NCBI GenBank assembly: GCA_964497615.1
Contig: CAZCEC010000048.1
Span: 1-49,099, forward strand
Source of the DNA: CAZCEC01 sp964497615
Lineage (GTDB): Bacteria; Chloroflexota; Anaerolineae; Anaerolineales; UBA6663
Reading direction: 5' to 3'
Length of the DNA: 49,099 bases
The first letter of the stretch is position 1, and every line of letters begins with the position of its first letter. A program made the translations under genes and the position numbers. The notes below the pieces were generated by a model. The model saw only the letters and a list, made by a program, of their open reading frames with translations, did no database searches and was not told the origin of the DNA. Of this stretch, positions 14,095-23,195 are shown in pieces.

Positions 14095-15846
14095 ATGCTC
14101 ACCGAACTCACCATCACCGACTTCGCCATCATCGAGACCCTCACCCTGCCGCTCGCGCCGGGCCTGGTGGTGTTCACCGGCGAGACCGGCGCGGGCAAGT
14201 CCATCATCATTGATGCGGTGGACTTGCTCCTGGGCGGCAAGGCCGACCCGCTCTTCGTCCGCGCCGGGGCCGAGGTGGCCCGCGTGGAGGGCGTGTTTGC
14301 CCTGGCCGGCGCTGTGCGCGAGGCCGTCCACGCCATCCTGGCCCGCGAGGAACTGCTCGACGACGAGGCCGCCGACACGCTGACCGTGGCGCGCGAGGTG
14401 CGGCGCGAAGGGCGCAGCCTGGCCCGCCTGAATGGGCGCATGGTGAGCCTGGGCCTGCTGAAGGAAGTGGGCCAGCAGTTGGTGGATGTGCATGGGCAAA
14501 GCGAGCACCTGTCGCTCCTGCGCACCCGCGAGCACGTCTTCCTGCTCGACCGGTTTGGCGAGTTGGACGCCCAGCGCGAAGCCTATGCCGCCGTGGTGCG
14601 CGACTTGAACGCGGTGCGGCGCGACCTGGCCGATCTGCGCCGCAGCGAGCGCGAACGCGAACGCCGGCTGGACATGCTCGACTTCCAGGTGAAGGAGATC
14701 GCCGCCGCCCGCCTCAAGCCCGGTGAGGAGAAGACCCTGCTGGAGGAGCGCACCCGGCTGGCGAACGCCGAGAAGCTGGCCTCCCTGGCTGAGGATGCCG
14801 CCCGTTCGCTTTCGCTGGGCACCGATGACGTGCCCAGCGCCGCCGACCTGCTGGGCGAGGCGGCCCGCGCCCTCAACAGCCTGGCGAAGATTGATCCCTC
14901 GATGGCCGAGAAGCGCGACCTGGCCGTCTCGCTCAGCGAGCAGTTCAAGGAACTGGCTCGCGAAATCGCCGACTACAGCGAGGAGATCGAGTTCAACCCC
15001 AAACGGCTGGATGCGGTGGAGGAGCGGCTGGAGCTGATCAAGAACCTCCAGCGCAAGTACGGCTCCAGCATCGAGGAGGTGCTGGCCTACGGTGTGCAGG
15101 CGCAAACCGAACTGGACACCCTCACCCACTCCGGCGAGCGGTTGGCCGAGCTGGAGGCCAAGGAAGAGAAGCTGCTGCGCCGCATCGGGCAGTTGGGTGC
15201 GGCGCTCTCCACCGCGCGCCAGGCGGCGGGCGAACGGCTGGCGCGCGGCATCGAGGCCGAGCTGGCTGATCTGCGCATGGACCGCGCCCAGTTCGCGGTG
15301 GACCAGCAGCGCGTGCCAGATGAGCACGGCGCTTTCGCCAACGGTCAGCGGGTGGCCTTCGACCTCACCGGTCTGGACAAGGTGGAATTCCTGGTGGCCC
15401 CCAACGTGGGCGAGGGTCTCAAGCCCCTGGCCAAGATCGCCTCCGGCGGCGAGACCTCCCGGCTGATGCTGGCCCTCAAGGGCGTGCTGGCCCGCGCCGA
15501 CCAGACGCCCACCCTCATCTTCGACGAGATCGACCAGGGCATCGGCGGGCGCGTGGGCGCCATCGTTGGCCAAAAGCTGTGGGGTCTGGGCGGCTCGCAC
15601 CAGGTCCTGTGCATCACCCACCTGCCCCAGTTGGCCGGCTTCGGCGATCAGCACTTCAAGGTGGACAAGGCCATCACCGGCGACCGCACCGTAACGCACG
15701 TGCGCCCGCTGGGCGAGAGCGAGCGCATCTACGAGCTGGCTCAGATGCTGGGCGGGACGGGCGACAAGGTGATGGACAGCGCCGAGGAAATCCTGGCCTA
15801 CGTCCACCAGATCAAGACGGCCGCCGGCCCAGCGGCGCGCGGGTAA
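14095..15846 (+). CDS. recN: DNA repair protein RecN
   Basis: An SMC-like ATPase acting in double-strand break repair. Walker A GETGAGKS is at residues 29-36. A long coiled-coil region (about 150-350, many Glu/Arg/Leu heptads) follows, and the C-terminal lobe has the signature ASGGETSRLMLALK followed by Walker B LIFDEIDQGIGG. The length of 583 residues is usual. ATG 14095 begins the canonical MLTELTITDFAII; the in-frame start at 14032 lies in a repeat and is rejected. REP-like dyads flank the gene on both sides. Confidence 0.95.
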   Translation: MLTELTITDFAIIETLTLPLAPGLVVFTGETGAGKSIIIDAVDLLLGGKADPLFVRAGAEVARVEGVFALAGAVREAVHAILAREELLDDEAADTLTVAREVRREGRSLARLNGRMVSLGLLKEVGQQLVDVHGQSEHLSLLRTREHVFLLDRFGELDAQREAYAAVVRDLNAVRRDLADLRRSERERERRLDMLDFQVKEIAAARLKPGEEKTLLEERTRLANAEKLASLAEDAARSLSLGTDDVPSAADLLGEAARALNSLAKIDPSMAEKRDLAVSLSEQFKELAREIADYSEEIEFNPKRLDAVEERLELIKNLQRKYGSSIEEVLAYGVQAQTELDTLTHSGERLAELEAKEEKLLRRIGQLGAALSTARQAAGERLARGIEAELADLRMDRAQFAVDQQRVPDEHGAFANGQRVAFDLTGLDKVEFLVAPNVGEGLKPLAKIASGGETSRLMLALKGVLARADQTPTLIFDEIDQGIGGRVGAIVGQKLWGLGGSHQVLCITHLPQLAGFGDQHFKVDKAITGDRTVTHVRPLGESERIYELAQMLGGTGDKVMDSAEEILAYVHQIKTAAGPAARG

Positions 15847-15860
15847 CCGATCCGAAAGAT

Positions 15861-15920
15861 ACCTGCCAGGTTTCGCGAGTGAGGCTGGCAGGCAGGCGCG
15901 CGATGCAACACCTGGCAGGT
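15861..15920. repeat. ACCTGCCAGGT inverted repeat after recN
   Basis: ACCTGCCAGGT (15861-15871) is exactly complementary to 15910-15920. The intervening CTGGCAGGCAGG repeats part of the motif. It belongs to the same family as the dyad at 14019-14077. Confidence 0.7.
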
Positions 15921-15949
15921 CTGTCGCCACGGCGACCACGCGGGGGAAC

Positions 15950-16900
15950 ATGGCCCGACTGACCGGCTGGCTCCCGGCCTGGGTACGCCCCAGCCACCCC
16001 ATCGTCCGCTACGAGCGCCGCCATTGGCGGCTGTCGCGCGGGTGGCGGCTGGTGCGCCGGCTGCTGTGGGGCGGCGCCCTCACCTTTGTCTTCTTCCCCG
16101 CGCTGTGCGCCCTGGTCTTCAACCTCACCGCCACCTTCACCGGCCCCGCGGAACTGATCCTCAGCCTGGGCGGGACCTTCACCCTGGGACTGCTGCTCAC
16201 CAGCACCCTGGCTCTGTGGTTCAACAACCTCACCGCCAGCTTCCTGGCCGCCACACTCATCGCCCGCGAACGTGAAAGCCAGACCTGGCCGCTCCTGCGG
16301 CTGACCACCCTCACCAACGTGGACCTGCTGGGCGGCAAGCTGGCGGCCCTGGTCTACACCCTGGCCGGGCCGGTGCAGTTGATCCTGGGCCTGCGCGCGC
16401 TGGCGGTCGTCAGCGGCCTGGCGACCCTGGCCCTGGCCTGGCTGGCGAGCGGCCTGGACGGGCGGGCCGTGCGCGAATTCCTGGCCCTGCTCTTCGCCGA
16501 AGCGCCCTTAAGCGTGACGGAGTTGTTCATTCTGGAGGCGGCCGTGCTGGGCGGCGTGCTGCTCACCGTGGCAATGTGGCTGGTGGAGCCGGTGGCGGGT
16601 GTGGCCTACAACGCGGCAGTGGGCGTGGCCGCCTCCACCCTCGCGCGCTCGCGCGGGACGGCGGTGGTGCTGGTGGTGGCCGCGCAGTTTGCGCTGGGGC
16701 TGGGGCTGTATGCGCCCGCGCAGCAGGGCGGCCTGCTGGTGCTGGCGCCGTTCATCGAGGCGGCGATGTCGGCCAACCCGCTGATCCTGCCGCTGCTGTC
16801 GGTAGGGCTGCAAACGTGGCTCTCGGTCGCGCTGTGGTGGGGCGTCGTGGCGGGCAGCCTGGTGCTGGCCCTGCGCCGGGTGGACACACTCACCGATTAA
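15950..16900 (+). CDS. ABC-2-like membrane protein
   Basis: 316 residues with seven to eight hydrophobic helices. The segment LIARERESQTWPLLRLTTLTNVDLLGGKLAALVYTL resembles the cytoplasmic coupling region of ABC-2 type permeases, where RExGTxxxLL is typical. No ATPase gene adjoins it, so the transport partner, if any, is encoded elsewhere. The N-terminal arginine-rich segment before the first helix suggests a cytoplasmic N-terminus. The gene ends close to the convergent zinc-ribbon gene. Confidence 0.65.
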   Translation: MARLTGWLPAWVRPSHPIVRYERRHWRLSRGWRLVRRLLWGGALTFVFFPALCALVFNLTATFTGPAELILSLGGTFTLGLLLTSTLALWFNNLTASFLAATLIARERESQTWPLLRLTTLTNVDLLGGKLAALVYTLAGPVQLILGLRALAVVSGLATLALAWLASGLDGRAVREFLALLFAEAPLSVTELFILEAAVLGGVLLTVAMWLVEPVAGVAYNAAVGVAASTLARSRGTAVVLVVAAQFALGLGLYAPAQQGGLLVLAPFIEAAMSANPLILPLLSVGLQTWLSVALWWGVVAGSLVLALRRVDTLTD

Positions 16901-16902
16901 AC

Positions 16903-16952
16903 AAAAAAGCCCAGCCTCTCTCCGGCCGGGCCGTCTGGCGCCTGGGTCGGGC
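16903..16952 (-). terminator. Intrinsic terminator of the zinc-ribbon gene
   Basis: Read on the minus strand, AGCCC follows the stop codon and pairs with GGGCT, enclosing GC-rich inner stems. Six Ts (the A-run 16903-16908 on the plus strand) follow. It is between two converging genes. Confidence 0.65.
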
Positions 16953-17150
16953 TCAGTCCGCCAGCCTCGCCTCCAGCGGCCGCATATCGTCGCCTGGCAG
17001 ATCGAAGGGCACCGCGACCGGATCGAAGTCGGTATCGTAGGTGTAGCCGCAGATCGTGCACTTGCCGGTTACTTCCATGCCGCCGCTGCCGGGCCGCATG
17101 GTGGTGACCATACCTTCCAGGTTGCAGTACGGGCATTCGGTCAGGTTCAT
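16953..17150 (-). CDS. Small zinc-ribbon protein
   Basis: 65 residues with a CPYC (residues 5-8) and a CTIC knuckle about 23 residues later, and an acidic C-terminus. The fold is probably a single zinc ribbon; the partner is unknown. The start at 17150 is preferred to an in-frame start at 17207 because AAGGAG lies about 11 bases upstream of it. A second zinc-ribbon gene of similar design is at 29458-29730. Confidence 0.7.
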   Translation of the reverse strand: MNLTECPYCNLEGMVTTMRPGSGGMEVTGKCTICGYTYDTDFDPVAVPFDLPGDDMRPLEARLAD

Positions 17151-17405
17151 CGAGTCCACTTCTCCTTTCGGTCGCACCACATTCGCTAACAATATTCCCC
17201 AACTCATTGACCGATTCTATCCGGTGTTGATTAACAGGGGATAAAGGCGGACATAATGTCATCTTGACCCCCTGCTAGCAGATATTCCCCACTAAAGTAA
17301 TGGCGGCAACCCCTCGCCGGTGGCGTGTACCGGTGCAGTAATACCGATACAGTAGACCGTGGCCGAAAAGGTTCGCCGGGGGTCACGCGAGATGGAGGTA
17401 TCGTC

Positions 17406-20400
17406 ATGCGTTCCGCTACGATCACCCGCTGGTTGACGCTGTACTTGCGCCTGGCGCTCGTCGCCGGTTTGGCCTTGGGCACGCTGCCTGGCGGTACGCC
17501 GGCTCAGGCTGCGCCCGTGGCCTACGCTCCGGCCGCCCCCGCCGCCAGCATCACCGTCAACACCCTGGTGGACGAATACGGCGCCGGCACCGACTGCTCC
17601 CTGCGCGAGGCCATCCAGGCAGCCAACACCAACAGCGCCTTCGGCGGCTGCCCAGCCGGGACCGCCGCCGACACCCTCACGCTGAGCGCCTGCTGTACGT
17701 ATGTGCTCGATCGGACGGGCGCGGGCGAGGACCTCAATTCCACCGGCGACTTGGACATCCTCGCGCCCATCACCCTGCAAGGCGAGTTCGGCGAGGTCCG
17801 CACCATCTCGCAAACCGTCTCCGACCGGGTCTTCCATATCAGCGCAACCGCCAGCGCCGATGTGCGCCTGAACGATCTGATCATCGCCGGGGGGGTGCTC
17901 ACCAGCGGCGTGGGCGGCGGCCTATACCACAGCAGCGGCCGGCTGGTGCTCAACGAGAGTATCCTGATGGGCAACCAGGCCACGGCTGGCGAGGGCGGCG
18001 GCCTCTACAATGCCAGCGTGCTGACCATGACCTTCAGCGCCATCATCAGCAACACCTCCAGCACCGGCGCAGGCGGCCTTTCGAACACCGGCGTCCTGAG
18101 CATCACGAACAGCGCCATCGTCAGCAACACCGCCCCGGCGGCCGGCGGGCTGCGGCACGCCACCAGCACCGCGCACCTGGTCAATGTCACTGTCAGCGGC
18201 AATCGCGCCACGGCCGGCTCGGCTGGCGGCCTGCACAATGCCAGCGGCACCCTCAACCTGTACAACGTCACCGTGTACAGCAACAGCGCCAGCGTCAGTG
18301 GCGGCGGCGTGTTCAACACGGGTTCATTCAACTTTCGCGCCAGCATTATCGCCGGCAACAGCGCCCCCACCGTCTCACCCGACTGCGCCGGCACCCTCAC
18401 CTCGGCCGACTACAATCTGGTGCAGAGCACCGGCGGCGCCCTGGCCGGCACCCTGACGCACGTCATCTCGGGGACCAGTCCGCTGCTCAGTCCGCTGGCC
18501 CTCAACTCTAACTTCGATAACGCCTCCCTCAACCACTTGCCCAACGCCGGCAGTCCAGTGATTGATGCCGGCCCGCCCGGCGGCTGCACCAATGCTGTCG
18601 CAGCGGCGCTCGACCACGATCAGCGCGGCCTGTTCCGGCCCGCGGATGGCAATGGCGACGGCTCCAGCGTGTGCGACCTGGGCAGCGTGGAGTTTCGCCC
18701 CGGCCAGTGGGAACTCTTCGTGGCCGATCCGCCCTATGAAGACGCCGGCAGCCTGCTCCTCACGGCGCAGCGCAATGCAGGCGGAGATGGGATCATCACG
18801 GCCACACTGATCTTCACCAGCGGCACGGCCCTCGCCGGGAGCGACTTTGTGGGCACGCCCATCACTCTCACGGCCCCCGACGGCGCTCTGCCCCAGTTCA
18901 GCCTCGCCATTCCTCTCCTCGATGACAACCTTGTCGAAGGCACGGAGACATTTTCGGTCGGCCTGGTCAACCCCGGCGGCGGCGCCAGTGTGAACCCCGA
19001 CTACGCCAGCAGCCCCACCCCCATTCTGGATGACGAGGACCCGGGCCAATTCTTGCTGGGCACCGAGCGCCTGGTCACGCGCGAGGGCGAGGCCATCGTG
19101 GTGGCGACGGTGGCCCGCATCAACGGTTTCGGCGGCGCGGTCGGTGTCAGCTATCAGACCCAGGGCAGCACGGCCCAGGCCGGGGCCGACTTTGTCTCAA
19201 CCAGCGGCACCCTCACCTGGCCGGACGGCGACGCCACCCCGCGCACCTTCACCGTGCCCATCACCGACGATGCCGCCGTGGAAGTCACGGAGTTCTTCAC
19301 CCTGACCCTGCTCAACCCGACCGGCCTGGCCACGCTCAGCCCATACAGCGTCACGGCCGTCACCCTGCTGGACAACGACGCCACCGGCGCGACGATCAAC
19401 GTGATGGTGACAGGCGACGACCTCACCAACAACGGCAACTGCACCCTGCGCGAGGCAGTGCGCGCCGCTAACCTGAACCAGGCCGTGGATGCCTGCCCGG
19501 CCGGCACCGGCGCCGACCTGATCGTGTTGGGGGCCCTCACCTACACCCTCTCGCTCGCCGGCACCGGCGAAGACGATGCCCTGACCGGCGATCTGGATAT
19601 CACCGAGGACCTGACCCTCCGCGGGGCGGGCGCCAGCGCCACCGCCATCCACGGCGCGCAGTTGGACCGCGTGCTCGATATCGCCCCCAGCGGCCAGTTG
19701 GTGCAGCTCGTCCTGGAGGACCTCACCCTCCGCGGCGGCAACGCCGGCAACGACAACGGCGGCGGGGCGCGCAACCTGGGCGCCCTTATCGTCCGCGACG
19801 CCGCCTTCCGCGACAACACCGCCGACAGCGGCGGCGGCCTGTGGTCGCAAAAGTACCTCCTCGCCACCAGCGCGGTCTTCGAGAACAACCAGGCGGCGGA
19901 CAACGGCGGTGGATTATTTCTCGACTCCGGTTCGACCTCCGCGCTCTCGGGCCTGCAGGTCATCAGCAATACCGCCGACAGCGATGGCGGCGGGCTGCAC
20001 CTGCGCGGGTCGGGCGTGCTGAGCCAAAGCGACTTCGAGCGCAATACCACCACCGGTTTTGGCGATGGGGCCGGCCTGATCACCTACGACGGCCAGGCGG
20101 TGCTGACCGATGTCAGCCTGCGCGAGAACCAGGCCTCAGGCGACGGCGGCGGCCTCAGCCTCTACGGCTACTGGATCATCATGACCGGCGGTGAAGTTAC
20201 CCTCAACACCAGTGATTACGGCGGCGGCCTCTACCTCGAACCCTTTGAAGCGGCGGTGCTGGCGGACGTCACCGTGACCGATAACACCGCCACCAGCGAG
20301 GGCGGCGGCATCTATGCTTACGACACCTCGCTGCTCGTGACCGGCAGCCGGATTGTTGGCAACGAATCCAACGAGGGCGGCGGCGTCTACCTCTATGATC

Positions 20401-21089
20401 AACGCTTGTGGCTGGCAGCTTCGGCGATCCAGGACAATCAGGCCGCCAACGCGGGCGGCGGGCTGTTGGCCTACGAAACGCATGTGTTTGCCAGGCAAGC
20501 CTCAGTGACGGGCAACGAGGCCGTGGATGGCGGCGGCTTGTACAGCGATAGCAACTCCTACACGCGCCTCCTGAATACCACCGTGGCCGCCAACACGGCC
20601 ACTAGCCAGGGCGGCGGCCTGACCAATGACGGTCTCGTCCGCCTGACCCACGCCAGCGTGGCCGGCAACACGGCCCCCTTGGGCGCGGGCCTATACAATG
20701 ACCCGTCGAACGCTATCTTCCTGAGCGTGCTCAACACCCTGCTGGCCGCGAATACGGGTGGCAACTGCGGCGGCAATGCGCTCACCTCGCTGGGCCACAA
20801 CCTCAGCAGCGACTCCACCTGCGGCTTGAGCGCGACCGGCGACCTGAACAACGTGGCCGCGAACCTCGACACCCTGGCCCTGCACAACGGCCCCACCCTG
20901 GTGCAGGGCCTGCTCAGCACCAGCCCCGCCATCGACGCCGCCGACGACAGCGCCTGCCCCGCAGTTGACCAGCGCGGCCTGCCGCGGCCTGTCGACGGCG
21001 ACAACGACACCTTGGCGGCCTGCGACATCGGCGCGTTCGAGTGGCAGCTTGTGATTCTCAAGTTGTTCTTGCCGCTGATCAGCCGGTAG
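17406..21089 (+). CDS. Large secreted protein: CSLREAI domains, Calx-beta repeats, beta-helix, choice-of-anchor Q
   Basis: 1227 residues. The signal peptide (residues 1-36, ending AQA) is followed by CSLREAI (64-70), which starts a first beta-helix (about 130-330). Two Calx-beta modules come next (about 435-540 and 545-660; DDNLVEGTETF and DDAAVEVTEFF). A second CTLREAV (about 679) starts a second, longer helix (about 770-1130), then SPAIDAADD...DIGAFEW marks the choice-of-anchor Q end. The C-terminus is LFLPLISR. The arrangement is a duplication of a CSLREAI-helix unit around Calx-beta spacers, typical of adhesins. The start is supported by GGAGG at about 17394-17398. The 255 bases upstream hold no gene. 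Confidence 0.85.
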   Translation: MRSATITRWLTLYLRLALVAGLALGTLPGGTPAQAAPVAYAPAAPAASITVNTLVDEYGAGTDCSLREAIQAANTNSAFGGCPAGTAADTLTLSACCTYVLDRTGAGEDLNSTGDLDILAPITLQGEFGEVRTISQTVSDRVFHISATASADVRLNDLIIAGGVLTSGVGGGLYHSSGRLVLNESILMGNQATAGEGGGLYNASVLTMTFSAIISNTSSTGAGGLSNTGVLSITNSAIVSNTAPAAGGLRHATSTAHLVNVTVSGNRATAGSAGGLHNASGTLNLYNVTVYSNSASVSGGGVFNTGSFNFRASIIAGNSAPTVSPDCAGTLTSADYNLVQSTGGALAGTLTHVISGTSPLLSPLALNSNFDNASLNHLPNAGSPVIDAGPPGGCTNAVAAALDHDQRGLFRPADGNGDGSSVCDLGSVEFRPGQWELFVADPPYEDAGSLLLTAQRNAGGDGIITATLIFTSGTALAGSDFVGTPITLTAPDGALPQFSLAIPLLDDNLVEGTETFSVGLVNPGGGASVNPDYASSPTPILDDEDPGQFLLGTERLVTREGEAIVVATVARINGFGGAVGVSYQTQGSTAQAGADFVSTSGTLTWPDGDATPRTFTVPITDDAAVEVTEFFTLTLLNPTGLATLSPYSVTAVTLLDNDATGATINVMVTGDDLTNNGNCTLREAVRAANLNQAVDACPAGTGADLIVLGALTYTLSLAGTGEDDALTGDLDITEDLTLRGAGASATAIHGAQLDRVLDIAPSGQLVQLVLEDLTLRGGNAGNDNGGGARNLGALIVRDAAFRDNTADSGGGLWSQKYLLATSAVFENNQAADNGGGLFLDSGSTSALSGLQVISNTADSDGGGLHLRGSGVLSQSDFERNTTTGFGDGAGLITYDGQAVLTDVSLRENQASGDGGGLSLYGYWIIMTGGEVTLNTSDYGGGLYLEPFEAAVLADVTVTDNTATSEGGGIYAYDTSLLVTGSRIVGNESNEGGGVYLYDQRLWLAASAIQDNQAANAGGGLLAYETHVFARQASVTGNEAVDGGGLYSDSNSYTRLLNTTVAANTATSQGGGLTNDGLVRLTHASVAGNTAPLGAGLYNDPSNAIFLSVLNTLLAANTGGNCGGNALTSLGHNLSSDSTCGLSATGDLNNVAANLDTLALHNGPTLVQGLLSTSPAIDAADDSACPAVDQRGLPRPVDGDNDTLAACDIGAFEWQLVILKLFLPLISR

Positions 21090-21138
21090 GGCCTCCCCTC
21101 CCCTCCACTTCGTTTCGGGGACCATGGTCATCCCCCAG

Positions 21139-21170
21139 CCCCTTCTCCCCCCGCAAGGGGGGAGAAGGGG
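21139..21170. repeat. 14-bp perfect hairpin with GCAA loop
   Basis: CCCCTTCTCCCCCC (21139-21152) pairs exactly with 21157-21170 around a GCAA tetraloop. The lead-in TCCCCCAG is shared with the hairpin at 2841-2877. Confidence 0.75.
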
Positions 21171-21228
21171 AGCAGTTGACCCCGCATGGGTAGCCGGGGG
21201 TTTACCCCGCCGCAACCCCACAGGACGT

Positions 21229-21234
21229 TATAAT
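21229..21234 (+). promoter_or_regulatory. -10 box TATAAT six bases before the cytochrome gene
   Basis: A consensus TATAAT is followed by CGCCCC and then the ATG at 21241. The spacing implies a leaderless transcript. No good -35 box is seen (TTTACC at 21201 is too far). Confidence 0.6.
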
Positions 21235-21240
21235 CGCCCC

Positions 21241-23013
21241 ATGACCTCCTGGCGCTGGGTCGCGATTGTGCTGCTGGCCTTGGTGGGCTGCGGACGGGCA
21301 GCGCCGTCTCCCACCCCCCCCGCCGCCTTGCTCGACCTGCCTGCCAGCAGCGGCGCCGTGGCCGTCGCCCCCGGCGGCGCGGCCCTGGCCGCCGCCAACC
21401 CCGATTCGGACAGCATCACCCTGGTTGACCCTTCGACCCTGGCCGTGCGGGCCGAGGTGCCCGTGGGCGACGACCCGCGCACCCTCAGCTTCACGCCCGA
21501 TGGCGCGCGCTTATTCGTAGCGAATGCCGCTGGCCGCACGGTCTCGGTGATCGACCCCGCCCGTGCCGAGGTGGTGGCGGAAGTGGGGGTGGGCGCGCTG
21601 CCATATGGCGTGGTGGCCGGCAGCCAGCGCGCCTACGTCAGCGTCACTGCCCCGCCCCGAGTCGTGGTCATCGACCTGGCGGCCCTGACCATCATGGCCG
21701 AGGTGCCCGTGGGCGACTTCCCGGCCGGGCTGGCGCTGGAGGCGGGCGAACGCCGCCTCTTCGCCACGCACCTCTACACTGGCGCCGTGAGCGTGGTGGA
21801 TACGGCCAGCCTCGCGGTGACCGTCATCCCCGCCCCCACTGCCGAGGCAAACCTGTCCCAATCTGTAGCCCTCACCCCGGACGGCAGCCGCGCGTTCCTC
21901 CCCCAGACCTACTCCTTCGCGGACCGGCTAGACCTGACCTACGACAATGCCGTGCGCCCCATGGTGGGCGTGCTCGATGCGGCAGCGGGCGCGTTCGCGG
22001 CCCCGCTTGACTTGGCCGCGCTCGACGCGCCGGTGAACCTGCCGTTCGCCGCCGCCCTCAGCCCCGACGGCACAACGCTCTACCTCGCCAACGCCGGCAG
22101 CGATGATGTTAGCGTCATTGACCTGGCGGCCGGCCAGGTGACGGCGCGGCTGGCAACGGGCCGCAACCCGCGCGGGCTGGCGCTCGCGCCCGACGGTTCG
22201 CGGCTCTTCGTCAACAACGTGCTCGACGGCGCCCTGACCGTATTTGACACGCGCACGCTCGAACGAGTCGCCTCTGTGCCTCTCACTGTCCTGTCCCTGC
22301 CCAACGACGTGCTGGCGGGCAAGCGGTTGTTCAACTCCTCCCAGGCGCCCATGTCCACCGGCAACTGGCTCTCGTGCGCCGCCTGCCACTTCGACGGCGG
22401 GCACGATGGCCGCACCTGGGCTGGCTTCCCCGACGGCCCGCGCAACACCCCCAGCCTGTTCGGCACGGTTTACACCCTGCCCCTCCACTGGAACGGCGAC
22501 CTGGACGAGTTCGCCGACACCGAGCACACCATCCGCAACATCCAGGGCGGCGCTGGTTTGATCACCGGGGCGGCGCACCCCACCCTGGGCGCGCCCAATG
22601 CCGGCCGCTCCGCCGAGATGGACGCGCTGGCGGCCTACCTGGCCTCCCTGTCCGTGCCCCCCTCGCCCTACGCGCCCGCCACGGCGGAGGATGACGCTGC
22701 CTTCATCCGCGGCGAGCATGCCTTCCGGCGCTGGGGCTGCGCGGCCTGCCACCTGGGCGAGCACTACACCGATCAAGCCCAGCACAACAGCGGCATCGGC
22801 GACCCCAGCCTGGAGCGCCGGATGATGGGCCCTCTGCCTGCCTTCGACACGCCCACCATCCTGGGCGCCTGGGCCACCGCCCCCTACTTCCACGACGGCT
22901 CGGCCCCCAACCTGATTGACACGTTCTTCGCCACCGGCTTCCACAACATGGGGCCGGCCATGGACCCGCGTGAGGTAGAAGACTTGGTGTATTACATGAT
23001 GAGTGTGCCGTGA
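21241..23013 (+). CDS. YVTN beta-propeller / di-haem cytochrome c lipoprotein
   Basis: 590 residues with a lipobox-like LVGC (Cys17). A seven-bladed propeller of YVTN-type repeats (LFVANAAGRTVSVIDPA, LYLANAGSDDVSVIDLA) fills residues about 30-350. A cytochrome c region with two CxxCH haem sites follows: C379-A-A-C382-H383 and C500-A-A-C503-H504. The end, DTPTILGAWATAPYFHDGSAP, is typical of the MauG/di-haem peroxidase group. It is probably an extracytoplasmic electron-transfer or oxidase protein; the substrate is unknown. The upstream in-frame extension to 21124 runs through the hairpin repeat and is rejected. Confidence 0.85.
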   Translation: MTSWRWVAIVLLALVGCGRAAPSPTPPAALLDLPASSGAVAVAPGGAALAAANPDSDSITLVDPSTLAVRAEVPVGDDPRTLSFTPDGARLFVANAAGRTVSVIDPARAEVVAEVGVGALPYGVVAGSQRAYVSVTAPPRVVVIDLAALTIMAEVPVGDFPAGLALEAGERRLFATHLYTGAVSVVDTASLAVTVIPAPTAEANLSQSVALTPDGSRAFLPQTYSFADRLDLTYDNAVRPMVGVLDAAAGAFAAPLDLAALDAPVNLPFAAALSPDGTTLYLANAGSDDVSVIDLAAGQVTARLATGRNPRGLALAPDGSRLFVNNVLDGALTVFDTRTLERVASVPLTVLSLPNDVLAGKRLFNSSQAPMSTGNWLSCAACHFDGGHDGRTWAGFPDGPRNTPSLFGTVYTLPLHWNGDLDEFADTEHTIRNIQGGAGLITGAAHPTLGAPNAGRSAEMDALAAYLASLSVPPSPYAPATAEDDAAFIRGEHAFRRWGCAACHLGEHYTDQAQHNSGIGDPSLERRMMGPLPAFDTPTILGAWATAPYFHDGSAPNLIDTFFATGFHNMGPAMDPREVEDLVYYMMSVP

Positions 23014-23021
23014 CGCTGGAG

Positions 23022-23077
23022 GTTGAAAGTCAGAGGTCGCAGGTCAGACGCGACGACCTACGACAGACGACCGACGA
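23022..23077. repeat. 7-bp tandem repeat, eight degenerate units
   Basis: In-phase heptads read GTTGAAA, GTCAGAG, GTCGCAG, GTCAGAC, GCGACGA, CCTACGA, CAGACGA, CCGACGA. The array starts 8 bases after the cytochrome gene stop. The remaining spacer up to 23195 holds no gene. Confidence 0.7.
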
Positions 23078-23195
23078 TGGAAAGAACCTTGATCAGGGGA
23101 ATTTCTGTTATCCGTTCCATCCGCTTCACAGGGACGCCCCCTTGTGGGGTCCGTTGACGAAACAGCTCAGCGTTCTCCGCAGTGAGTTGATATAG

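Noticed and set aside
13861..16002. 713-codon minus-strand frame over recN
   Set aside because: recN on the plus strand is unambiguous; the antisense frame is low-complexity Gln/His/Leu-rich sequence.
15950..16900. Complete ABC transporter at this locus
   Set aside because: Only a permease-like protein is present; neither flanking gene encodes an ATPase.
23100..23195. Riboswitch-like structure upstream of the methyltransferase gene
   Set aside because: Only a short GGACGCCCCC/TGGGGTCC hairpin is seen; it does not match any SAM riboswitch core that I recognise.
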